From an uncultured Muribaculum sp. (lineage in GTDB: Bacteria; Bacteroidota; Bacteroidia; Bacteroidales; Muribaculaceae), in contig CAJUMZ010000012.1 of the NCBI GenBank assembly GCA_910587665.1, forward strand, positions 1-18,486: 18,486 nt of DNA, written 5' to 3'. The position numbers and the translations under genes are program-made. The notes under the pieces are model-generated. The model saw only the letters and a program-made list of their open reading frames with translations. It did not search any database and was not told the DNA's origin. Below, piece by piece: positions 4,956 through 12,526 of the stretch. Position 1 is the stretch's first letter; each line of letters begins with the position of its first letter.

Positions 4956-6350
4956 ATGAAAAAAATTCTTTTTGCAACTCTTGCAATGGCTTCGATGAGC
5001 GGGGCCTTTGCTCAGAATCCGATAATCTCCACTTGGTTTACTCCCGATCCGGCACCTTATGTGCATAATGACACATTGTATCTCTTCGTGGATCATGACG
5101 AGGATGATGCCCAGTATTTCAAGATGAAGGATTGGATGCTTTATTCAACTACCGACATGGTAAACTGGACCTATCGGGGCACGCCGATATCCACCGCGAC
5201 ATTCGGCTGGGCTACGCAGGGCGACAAGGCTTGGGCGTCGCAGGCGATAGAACGTAACGGGAAATGGTATTGGTATATCTGCGCCCAGGATGCTAAGAGC
5301 GGTATGGATGCCATAGGTGTGGCTGTAGCCGATTCCCCTTCGGGTCCTTATAAGGATCCTCTCGGAAAGCCGCTTTCCGCTCCCGGATTCGGATATATAG
5401 ATCCTTCGGTGTTTATCGACGATGACGGACAGGCATATCTTTTCTGGGGTAACAACGGGCTATGGTATGCCCGGTTGAACGACGATATGGTGTCGTTTGA
5501 CGGTGATGTCATCGAGGTTACGTCGCTTAATGACGAGAATGCGTTTGGTCCGCTTGTCATGAAGCAGGATTACAGGCTGAACAAGCGTATGTTGAAGACC
5601 AACTATGAGGAAGGTCCATGGGTGTTCAAGCGTAACGGTACATATTATCTCGTATATGCCGCCGGAGGAGTGCCGGAGCATATGGCTTATTCGACTTCCG
5701 ATAACATAAACGGACCGTGGAAGTATGGCGGTCGTATCATGGATGAGGCTGAAAAAAGCTTTACGATACATGGCGGTTCGGTAAATTTCAAGGGGCGTGA
5801 CTTTATGTTTTATCACAACGGCATGTTGCCAAACGGTGACGGATTCCGCCGCGCCTCATGCGTAGAGGAATTTAAATTTAATGATGACGGCTCGATCCCT
5901 CACATACCGTTTACCCGTCATGGTGTGGCGACTCCTGCCGGCACTCTTGATCCTTACAAAAGGGTAGAGGCTGAGACAATGGCTTCAGGCTTCGGGCTGA
6001 AAACCGATCGTAAAGCCGGCGATGACCACTATCTTACATCAATCAACAATGGTGACTGGCTCAGACTACGCGCCGTTGATTTTGGCGACAGAGTGCCCCG
6101 GCATTTTAAGGCATGTGTCGGCACTGCAAAAGAGGGCTCGGCAATACAGTTGCGTCTTGATGCGCTTTCGGGTCCGGTAATCGCTACTGTCAATATTGTG
6201 CCTACCGGAGGTGTCGACAAGTATCAGTTGCAATCCGCCGAGATCGTTTTGCCCAAGGGTGTTGACTTGTCGGGTGTTCATGACGTGTATATGCTTTTCC
6301 AAGGCGGGGAGGGAGAGCTGTTTGACTTCGACTACTGGACTGTTGAGTGA
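4956..6350 (+). CDS. Secreted GH43 glycoside hydrolase with C-terminal CBM6-like module
   Basis: This 464-residue enzyme is predicted to cleave arabinose- or xylose-containing plant polysaccharides, the usual GH43 substrates; the precise specificity is not readable from sequence. The signal peptide MKKILFATLAMASMSGAFAQ is probably cut after residue 20. The five-bladed propeller covers about 22-325 and shows the GH43 triad: D31 (TPDPAPYV, base), D149 (GYIDPSVF, pKa modulator) and E219 (NYEEGPWVFKR, acid). From about residue 335, YKRVEAETMA opens a CBM6-like beta-sandwich ending in LFDFDYWTVE. No SusC/SusD or sensor gene lies in the window, so it is not in an obvious complete polysaccharide utilisation locus here. 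Its last 19 nt overlap the converging minus-strand gene. An alternative GTG at 4896 would place residues before the signal peptide. Confidence 0.88.
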   Translation: MKKILFATLAMASMSGAFAQNPIISTWFTPDPAPYVHNDTLYLFVDHDEDDAQYFKMKDWMLYSTTDMVNWTYRGTPISTATFGWATQGDKAWASQAIERNGKWYWYICAQDAKSGMDAIGVAVADSPSGPYKDPLGKPLSAPGFGYIDPSVFIDDDGQAYLFWGNNGLWYARLNDDMVSFDGDVIEVTSLNDENAFGPLVMKQDYRLNKRMLKTNYEEGPWVFKRNGTYYLVYAAGGVPEHMAYSTSDNINGPWKYGGRIMDEAEKSFTIHGGSVNFKGRDFMFYHNGMLPNGDGFRRASCVEEFKFNDDGSIPHIPFTRHGVATPAGTLDPYKRVEAETMASGFGLKTDRKAGDDHYLTSINNGDWLRLRAVDFGDRVPRHFKACVGTAKEGSAIQLRLDALSGPVIATVNIVPTGGVDKYQLQSAEIVLPKGVDLSGVHDVYMLFQGGEGELFDFDYWTVE

Positions 6351-6670
6351 TCTTGCCATTGAGCAAAAGGCTTCCTGTGACGCAGGTAGTTGAGATCGTC
6401 GCCATGACGGTAAGCTTCTTGCTCAAATGATATTTCGTGGTAACTTCGATAGGAGTTGCCACGATTTTTTATCAAGTGCCATAGCCATTCGCCAACGTAG
6501 ATGAAATAAAACGGTATATATAGCAGTTCGCGCATCTGTCGGGTATGGATCGCCTCGTGGTTCAGTGTCTCCGGGGTAAGCTTTACATAGCGTTTTGCGA
6601 ATATGACGCCAAAGAGATTTATGGCACCATACCTTCCAAACGGGATTATGTTGTTGCGTATCACTTTCAT
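6332..6670 (-). CDS. Small HExxH zincin-like protein, function unknown
   Basis: This 112-residue protein has HEAIH at residues 38-42 (LTPETLNHEAIHTRQ), the zinc-metallopeptidase pattern, and an acidic FEQEAY motif where E85 could be a third ligand. A hydrophobic stretch (LLYIPFYFIYVGEWLWHLI, 49-67) suggests membrane contact. I know it as a short conserved Bacteroidota family without an assigned role; peptidase activity is a guess from the motif. The ATG at 6670 overlaps the pectate lyase stop as ATGA, so translation is probably coupled. The longer frame reaching 6748 would lie inside the lyase gene and is less likely. Its 3' end overlaps the GH43 gene by 19 nt tail to tail. Confidence 0.75.
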   Translation of the reverse strand: MKVIRNNIIPFGRYGAINLFGVIFAKRYVKLTPETLNHEAIHTRQMRELLYIPFYFIYVGEWLWHLIKNRGNSYRSYHEISFEQEAYRHGDDLNYLRHRKPFAQWQDHSTVQ

Positions 6671-7755
6671 TGCTGATGTTTTCGTCGTGTCATCGCCTTC
6701 CATGTGTCGTAGAGTGGATATAGCTCGGCAGGATACGAGTTGTACCAACTGTAACCGTTTCGTCGTTCTTTGCCAATGTCTTCAAGGTTTTCGCGAGGTA
6801 TTCCGTCGCGGTCACATACAAACGGTTTTCCATCTTCAAGGTCGTAAAATCTTGCCCAAATCGGTTCGGCTTCGGGGTCTTTGACGAACATTGTGTTGAA
6901 ATCATCAGTGCCACGTATGCCATCGCGTTTGAGCCTAAGCCCTATAAGCTTATGACTGTCAAACCATTCCATCGCGCCGTCGACTGCTTCGATCACGCGT
7001 TCGTCGGGGGATGGCAGGCTCATGAGCAACTTTACGATTGCCGCACTTTCCTGAGAGCAGAATGAGGGGAGCTCGTAGGCGCGTGCTTTTGCCGGCATGT
7101 AAGTCTCCCGGTCATGTTGCTGACACCATACAGTGGGTTTCCCATCTACTATGATTTGGGTGACAAGTATACATTCAATTCCTTTTTCAAACGAGTTTTT
7201 AAGCTGTCTCTTCATAGAATCGTCGGCGATGTCGCCATCATACGGATATTCGCCACCGATAATGTCGCGAAACAGTTCGAGGGTTCTTGTTATTGCGTAG
7301 TCATTGAAGGTTATGTGTATCTGGTATCCGGTCGGCCCGGGCCAGAATTGTGGCCATCCACCATTGTCGTATTGACCGGAAAGCAAGTAATTTATCCCTT
7401 GTATAAATGCGTCTTTATAGCGTTGGTCGCCTGTTGCCTGAAACAGGCGTGCCAGATAGGCAATCTGCATAGTAGTGGCGTCATTGTCAATTGTCGAATC
7501 GTCGCGACGTTGTTTCTCTGCCATCACGCTGTCGGTCTGTTCGCGGTCAAGCGGTCGTGTCATATCAATATTTTTAGGCCATCCGCCTGTGACGCGCTGA
7601 TAGAGCAGCACTCGATCGCCTATAAGCGCGGCTTCCGCAGTCTTGAAGAATTCCCTGTCGGTTTCTTTTAGAATTTTGGTTTTAGGCGCGGCAATAGCAG
7701 AAATTGAAGAAAGCATAATGCCGCATGCGAGAAATATACAATGAATCGGTTTCAT
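6667..7755 (-). CDS. pelA: Secreted pectate lyase, PL10 (PelA-type) family
   Basis: This 362-residue enzyme should cleave homogalacturonan (pectate) by beta-elimination. An N-terminal signal (MKPIHCIFLACGIMLSSISA, ending AIAAPK) directs export. Family segments are LLYQRVTGGWPKNIDM (50-64), STIDNDATTMQIAYLARLF (87-105), NYLLSGQYDNGGWPQFWP (122-139), the HITFND segment (147-152), VWCQQHD (209-215) and ARAYELPSF (224-232). PL10 enzymes use a catalytic arginine; R225 is a candidate, though I cannot confirm it without a structure alignment. The length fits a single catalytic domain with no binding module. A -7 box (TACATTTG, 7800 to 7793 on the minus strand) precedes it. It is followed by the HExxH gene in a 4-nt overlap and faces the GH43 gene. 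Confidence 0.88.
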   Translation of the reverse strand: MKPIHCIFLACGIMLSSISAIAAPKTKILKETDREFFKTAEAALIGDRVLLYQRVTGGWPKNIDMTRPLDREQTDSVMAEKQRRDDSTIDNDATTMQIAYLARLFQATGDQRYKDAFIQGINYLLSGQYDNGGWPQFWPGPTGYQIHITFNDYAITRTLELFRDIIGGEYPYDGDIADDSMKRQLKNSFEKGIECILVTQIIVDGKPTVWCQQHDRETYMPAKARAYELPSFCSQESAAIVKLLMSLPSPDERVIEAVDGAMEWFDSHKLIGLRLKRDGIRGTDDFNTMFVKDPEAEPIWARFYDLEDGKPFVCDRDGIPRENLEDIGKERRNGYSWYNSYPAELYPLYDTWKAMTRRKHQQ

Positions 7756-7792
7756 GGCATTAGGATACAGTATTTGTTAACTTGTTCCGGTG

Positions 7793-7800
7793 CAAATGTA
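7793..7800 (-). promoter_or_regulatory. -7 box for the pectate lyase operon
   Basis: TACATTTG on the minus strand (7800 to 7793) fits TAnnTTTG. No clear -33 TTTG lies 19-21 bp upstream. The start of transcription would be near 7786, about 30 nt before the ATG at 7755. Confidence 0.45.
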
Positions 7801-7845
7801 CAAAATATTTTTGGAGATTGATGCTATCAAGTGGTTGGAAAGATG

Positions 7846-7853
7846 TATATTTG
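7846..7853 (+). promoter_or_regulatory. -7 box for the secreted-protein gene
   Basis: TATATTTG fits TAnnTTTG and lies 23 bp before the ATG at 7877. No good -33 element is seen. With the minus-strand box at 7793-7800 it makes a divergent promoter region of about 120 bp. Confidence 0.5.
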
Positions 7854-7876
7854 CATTAAATTACTAAAAAGAATAT

Positions 7877-9514
7877 ATGAATTTAATTAAATTAGCCGCT
7901 TTTGCAGTCTTTTCTGTCGGAATGTCATTGTCGGTTTATCCGATGGAAATAAGTAAAGCAAGGAATTATACACGTGAGTTTCCGGTTGGGATATCATCGA
8001 CAAAGTTGACCGATATGTTGAAATCATCAACGGCATCTCTGGCGGAGACCGACATAATAGCCGATCCGGAAGGGATTATGACGGTATATTCCCGAAGCTC
8101 TATCGCAATCGCTCCGATTGGGGAGACAGCAGGTGAGACGGTTGATTGTGGTTTTGCCGGAATCATAGTCACCGGTGGCAACGGTGATGTGTACATGAAA
8201 AATCCTTTCTCGCAATTTCCCACCGATACTTACATCAAGGGACATGTGGATGGAACGAAAATGACATTTGATTTTCCGCAGAATTTTGCGTCAATTGAAG
8301 AAGATGGAGAAGAGTACGAGCTCTATGCATGTCTGCTCGAATTCTCGGCTGACGGCATGAGTATGGAGCTATCGGCCGATCAGACACTTACGTTTGCAAA
8401 GGAAGGTGAATCATGGGTAATGGAAGAGGAGGCGTTACTTGGTCTTACTCTTAATGATCTTGATGAATATGTATGGTCGGGATTCGGCGAGCGCGATATG
8501 AGGTTTGAGCCTTTAAATGCCGTCGCTGCCACCATTCCGGATAATGCCACCATAGAAGACTGGTCGCTTATATATAGCGGCATAGGACACTATGTAAAAA
8601 TGGCATTTGAAGGAGATAAATGCTATATCGGCGATTTCTTTACATCCGAGAGCGGTGAGTCTCTTGCCCCGATTGTCGGGACAAAGACAGCTGATGGTAT
8701 TGTATTCCCTTCCGGACAATATCTTGGCATAAATGATGATGATTCATACCTGACGTATTTCTATGCCGTGAATGTAGAGCTCGCTTATGACGAGAGTATC
8801 GCCGGCTTTGTCACTTCGTTTGATCCTGTCGACAACCTGGTCTTTACACTTGATGCCGATGGAAGTTATTCGTGTCAGACTTCGGCTCTTTTCACGCCTT
8901 TTACTGACTTGAAGAGTGAATATTTATGGTATGAAGACTTGTATGAGACGCCTGTATTGCGCAAAAGTGACGTCGGTGATTTCACACCTGCTGCCCCGTC
9001 GATATCGGCTTACCGGTATTATGACAGCATGGGCTTCGGATATGTGACATTTGATATTCCGGCACTTAATGCCGATGGCATGTTGCTTGACACTGAAAAG
9101 TTGTATTACAACATCTATATCAACGATGCCAAATTTACGCTTAACCCAAATGATTACCTTATGCTTGACGAGGAGATTACCGATATACCGTATCTCTTTA
9201 CCGATGCGCATGACGGAATGTCGGGCGATATTACTATCGAGGGGCAGAAACATACGTTTATCCTTTTTGACGAGGGCATCGAGGCGGTAGGTGTACAAAG
9301 CTTTTACGTGGATAACGGGAAGACATATTATTCGCCGCTTGTAAACAATAAGGTGACCGGTATTGATGATGCTGCGATTGACAATAGTCCTGTCGTTGAG
9401 GAAACATATACTGACCTTGCAGGTCGGTCGGTGACTGATCCCGGACACGGCTTGTATATAAAGACGGTAAGGAGAGCCGACGGCAGTGTCGAGAGCTTTA
9501 AGATTGTTAAATGA
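7877..9514 (+). CDS. Uncharacterised secreted protein with C-terminal sorting-like tail
   Basis: I do not recognise the family of this 545-residue protein. The N-terminus (MNLIKLAAFAVFSVGMSLSV) is a signal peptide. The body is acidic and rich in aromatic residues and beta-forming segments, with internally similar runs such as YVWSGFGERDMRF near 193 and EYLWYEDLYETPVLR near 345. The last 35 residues (TDLAGRSVTDPGHGLYIKTV onward, ending SFKIVK) resemble C-terminal tails of surface proteins in Muribaculaceae and Prevotella that follow an LxGRxV..P..GLYI pattern, reminiscent of T9SS sorting domains. A secreted or surface location is therefore likely. Its stop is 21 nt before the glycosyltransferase start, so it may lead that operon. 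It has no cysteine cluster or catalytic motif I can name. Confidence 0.75.
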   Translation: MNLIKLAAFAVFSVGMSLSVYPMEISKARNYTREFPVGISSTKLTDMLKSSTASLAETDIIADPEGIMTVYSRSSIAIAPIGETAGETVDCGFAGIIVTGGNGDVYMKNPFSQFPTDTYIKGHVDGTKMTFDFPQNFASIEEDGEEYELYACLLEFSADGMSMELSADQTLTFAKEGESWVMEEEALLGLTLNDLDEYVWSGFGERDMRFEPLNAVAATIPDNATIEDWSLIYSGIGHYVKMAFEGDKCYIGDFFTSESGESLAPIVGTKTADGIVFPSGQYLGINDDDSYLTYFYAVNVELAYDESIAGFVTSFDPVDNLVFTLDADGSYSCQTSALFTPFTDLKSEYLWYEDLYETPVLRKSDVGDFTPAAPSISAYRYYDSMGFGYVTFDIPALNADGMLLDTEKLYYNIYINDAKFTLNPNDYLMLDEEITDIPYLFTDAHDGMSGDITIEGQKHTFILFDEGIEAVGVQSFYVDNGKTYYSPLVNNKVTGIDDAAIDNSPVVEETYTDLAGRSVTDPGHGLYIKTVRRADGSVESFKIVK

Positions 9515-9535
9515 TAGTAATTGCCTTGGGCAATA

Positions 9536-10714
9536 ATGGATAAGGGTAGGGGCGAAGGAGTCTACGGGCTGTTTAATGACAGTTTTCCGCCGGTGCTTGA
9601 CGGCGTGACGCTTACGGTGCAGAATTATGTACGGTGGCTTACAGCTTTCGGTAAGCGAGCGTGTGTTGTCACGCCGTGGAATCCCGTAAATCCTCCTCAT
9701 GAAGGATACGATCTCTACCGATATTTTTCACTTTCAATCGCCTCACGGAAGCCATATCGCTACGGTTATCCGAAACTTGACCCATTTATATGGCACAAGA
9801 TGCGCAATGTGCCGTTTGCCCTCGTGCATTCCCATTGTCCGTTTTCGTCTGGGCGTCTTGCCGTGTATGCGGCTCGCAAGCAGCATGTGCCGCTTGTTGC
9901 AACGTTCCACTCTAAATACCGCACAGATCTTGAACATTCGCTACCGCCGTGGATGGTAAGGCGGATCATGGACCGTATAATGGACTTTTTCAACGCCGCC
10001 GACGATGTGTGGATACCGCAGGCAAAAGTCGAGGAAACTGTCAGGGAGTATGGTTACAAAGGTCGGCTTACCGTGGTGGAAAACGGTATAGACCTTGAAA
10101 TGTCGGATTTTGACTCCATCATGGATTTTAAGGCACGGCAGCGTGCGAAACTCGGATATGCCCCGGAAGAGATGGTGCTTCTTTTCGTGGGTCAGCATAT
10201 AAGGGAAAAAGGAGTGCTGCTTATCATAGAGGCTGTGGATCGGCTTCGTGACCTGCCGGTGAAAATGGAGTTTGTAGGTACGGGATATGCCGTGGGGGAG
10301 ATGAATGACCTGATAAAACGGCTTAATCTGGAAGACAAAATCAGGCTTCACGGTGTGATAAGCGACCGTGAGACCCTCAAATCATATTATGCCGCCGCCG
10401 ACATGTTTCTATTTCCGTCGCGCTATGACAATGCGCCGCTGGTGGTTCGTGAGGCGGCAATGATGGGAACCCCGGCAATGCTTGTCGAAGGCTCTACGGC
10501 GGCAGAAGTGGTTACTGACGGGTTTAACGGATTTCTTGTCGAGGAGTCGCCTGAGAGCTATGCGTCGAAAATACGTAGCCTTTATGCCGACCGCGATTCG
10601 GTTGTGAGGGCGGCAAAAGGAGCTTCGTCGACACTTACGCGCTCATGGCGCGAGGTGATGGAAGAGGTTATCCAACGATATAAAGAGATAATTGAACGTT
10701 ATGGGCGCCGCTGA
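9536..10714 (+). CDS. GT4-family glycosyltransferase
   Basis: This 392-residue cytoplasmic or membrane-peripheral GT-B enzyme probably adds a sugar to a lipid or glycolipid acceptor. The N-terminal acceptor domain shows YGLFNDSFPPVLDGVT (10-25) and HSHCPFSSGRLA (98-109), with ATFHSKYRTDLE at 122-133. The donor domain has VVENGIDL (180-187), LLFVGQHIREKG (215-226) and FPSRYDNAPLVVREAAMMGT (293-312). In the last, D298 and E306 occupy the EX7E positions, with Asp replacing the first Glu as in a known subgroup. It is closest in style to diacylglycerol glucosyltransferases and PimB-like enzymes; the donor and acceptor are unknown. I use the ATG at 9536 rather than the TTG at 9521, which adds only five residues. 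It overlaps the next gene by 14 nt, and the KdsB context suggests an envelope glycolipid role. Confidence 0.87.
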   Translation: MDKGRGEGVYGLFNDSFPPVLDGVTLTVQNYVRWLTAFGKRACVVTPWNPVNPPHEGYDLYRYFSLSIASRKPYRYGYPKLDPFIWHKMRNVPFALVHSHCPFSSGRLAVYAARKQHVPLVATFHSKYRTDLEHSLPPWMVRRIMDRIMDFFNAADDVWIPQAKVEETVREYGYKGRLTVVENGIDLEMSDFDSIMDFKARQRAKLGYAPEEMVLLFVGQHIREKGVLLIIEAVDRLRDLPVKMEFVGTGYAVGEMNDLIKRLNLEDKIRLHGVISDRETLKSYYAAADMFLFPSRYDNAPLVVREAAMMGTPAMLVEGSTAAEVVTDGFNGFLVEESPESYASKIRSLYADRDSVVRAAKGASSTLTRSWREVMEEVIQRYKEIIERYGRR

Positions 10715-11774
10715 TTCAGTTGACAATGGCAGACAGCGCTCTATGTGGTGGCGTGTCGCACTTCCTGTGGTGATAGGATTGTGTGTTGTGGCTTGGCTTT
10801 TTCACAAGGAGTTTAATCCCGACGTGTGGAAGCAGGTGCATTTCGACAGTCGTGTCATCCTGTGCATCGCGCTTGCCTGGGTATTTATGGCAGGACGGGA
10901 CTTCGGACTCACGTGGCGGTTCAGGTCGCTGACCGACAAGGATATTACCTGGTGGCAGGCGATAAAGGTCAATTTCATGTGTGAATTTACCTCGGCGATC
11001 ACTCCTTCGGCAGTGGGAGGGTCATCGCTCGGCATGATTTTTCTCCATCATGAGGGTATCAACCTCGGTAGGGCGACCACGCTGATGATGACCACATTGT
11101 TTCTTGACGAGCTTTTCTTTGTCGTGTCGTGTCCGGTCATCGTAGCTATTATCCCGTATGATGAATTGTTTGGATTTCACGCGACATCATCTTTCATGAT
11201 CGGTCTGAAATGGGTGTTCTGGTCAGTCTACGCAGTATTGTTTGCATGGACCGCCATACTTTTTATGGGTATAATCGTCAGACCGAATGCAATCCGACGT
11301 GCATTGATATATATTTTTAAATTCAAGCCTTTACGCCGGTGGCAGGATTCGGTCGCCGCGCTTGGCGACAATATGGTGGCGACTTCGGAGTCGCTTCGTA
11401 CGCGCTCTGTAGGATGGTGGCTGGAGGCGTTTTGCGCCACGGCATTGACATGGTCGTCGCGCTATCTGGTGGTAAATGCGCTTTTTCTCGGTTTTGTGCC
11501 CGGCGCCGATCAGCTTGTCGTTTTTGGTCGGCAGTTTGTTGTGTGGGTCGTACTGATGGTAAGCCCTACCCCCGGCGGCAGTGGGGTGAGCGAATGGCTG
11601 TTTACTGAATATTACGGCGACATGCTTCATAATGGAAGCATCGCGCTTATAATAGCACTTTTCTGGCGCATAATCACTTATTATGTATATCTTTTGGTAG
11701 GGGTGTTTCTTGCGCCTTCGATGTTAAGTGCCCCAAAGAAACAGAATAATAACAATAAAACTACTGAATCATGA
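10701..11774 (+). CDS. UPF0104/LPG-synthase-TM-type multi-pass membrane protein
   Basis: This 357-residue inner-membrane protein has about eight hydrophobic segments, for example VALPVVIGLCVVAWLF near the start and ALIIALFWRIITYYVYLLVG near the end. It carries family-like motifs TSAITPSAVGGSSLGMIFL and MVSPTPGGSGVSEWLF, both typical of the lysylphosphatidylglycerol synthase transmembrane/UPF0104 family. These proteins are proposed to translocate (flip) lipids or glycolipids; the substrate here is unknown. No synthase domain is attached. I choose the ATG at 10701; a TTG at 10692 is less likely. It overlaps the glycosyltransferase by 14 nt and kdsB by 4 nt (ATGA), pointing to one operon and perhaps a make-then-flip pairing with the GT4 enzyme. 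The C-terminus ends in a polar Asn-rich tail (QNNNNKTTES). Confidence 0.82.
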   Translation: MGAADSVDNGRQRSMWWRVALPVVIGLCVVAWLFHKEFNPDVWKQVHFDSRVILCIALAWVFMAGRDFGLTWRFRSLTDKDITWWQAIKVNFMCEFTSAITPSAVGGSSLGMIFLHHEGINLGRATTLMMTTLFLDELFFVVSCPVIVAIIPYDELFGFHATSSFMIGLKWVFWSVYAVLFAWTAILFMGIIVRPNAIRRALIYIFKFKPLRRWQDSVAALGDNMVATSESLRTRSVGWWLEAFCATALTWSSRYLVVNALFLGFVPGADQLVVFGRQFVVWVVLMVSPTPGGSGVSEWLFTEYYGDMLHNGSIALIIALFWRIITYYVYLLVGVFLAPSMLSAPKKQNNNNKTTES

Positions 11775-12526
11775 AATTCATAGGAATCATACCTGCGCGA
11801 TATGCTTCATCGCGTTTCCCCGGAAAGCCGCTTGCCGACATATGCGGCATGACAATGATTGAACGTGTCTACCGTCAGGCTTCAAAAGAGCTTGAAGAGG
11901 TGTGGGTGGCTACCGACGATGACCGTATAGCCGCGACGGTTAAAGGCTTTGGAGGCAAAGCCGTCATGACATCGCCCGATCATCGCAGCGGCACTGACCG
12001 CTGTCATGAGGCATACCTTAACGTTGGCTCTGATGCCGACGTGATAATCAATATACAGGGCGACGAGCCTTTTATTGATCCACGGCAGATTGCCGCGCTG
12101 AAACATTGTTTTGATGATGCTTCGACCGAACTTGCTACACTTGTGCGACCGTTTGACCCCGCTCGCGGATATGATGAGTTGAGTGACCCCAATACGCCCA
12201 AGGTCGTGATCGACGATGATATGAATGCACTGTATTTCAGCCGTTCGGTGATACCGTATGTGCGCAGTCAGACTCCTGAGGACCGTTTTCGCGGTGTGCA
12301 GTTTTACACCCACGTCGGTATGTATGCCTATCGTGCGGCTACCCTTGCCCGGATAACATCGCTTCCACAGGGTAAGCTTGAACTTGCGGAGTCGCTTGAA
12401 CAGCTCCGTTGGCTTGAAAACGGCTTTAAGATAAAGGTAGGCGTGACCGACTGCCCGACAATAGGAATAGATACTCCCGCCGATCTTCAGCGTGCGGTCG
12501 AGTTGTGTAAATCTTTAAACTCATGA
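11771..12526 (+). CDS. kdsB: 3-deoxy-manno-octulosonate cytidylyltransferase (CMP-Kdo synthetase)
   Basis: This 251-residue cytoplasmic enzyme uses CTP and Kdo to form CMP-Kdo plus diphosphate, the activated sugar added to lipid A during lipopolysaccharide core assembly. The nucleotide-binding segment IIPARYASSRFPGKPL opens the protein at about 6-21. DHRSGTDR (70-77), NIQGDEPF (94-101) and the C-terminal TIGIDTPADLQRA (about 230-242) are family hallmarks. Length matches the usual 245-255. It starts in an ATGA overlap with the upstream membrane-protein stop and ends in an ATGA overlap with the M16 gene. Its presence implies an LPS or LOS-making Gram-negative cell. Confidence 0.95.
   Translation: MKFIGIIPARYASSRFPGKPLADICGMTMIERVYRQASKELEEVWVATDDDRIAATVKGFGGKAVMTSPDHRSGTDRCHEAYLNVGSDADVIINIQGDEPFIDPRQIAALKHCFDDASTELATLVRPFDPARGYDELSDPNTPKVVIDDDMNALYFSRSVIPYVRSQTPEDRFRGVQFYTHVGMYAYRAATLARITSLPQGKLELAESLEQLRWLENGFKIKVGVTDCPTIGIDTPADLQRAVELCKSLNS

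Noticed and set aside
8924..9700. Antisense frame of 258 codons over the secreted protein and glycosyltransferase genes
   Set aside because: It spans two well-supported sense genes and their junction, and its translation, rich in Arg, His and Ile, has no recognisable motif.
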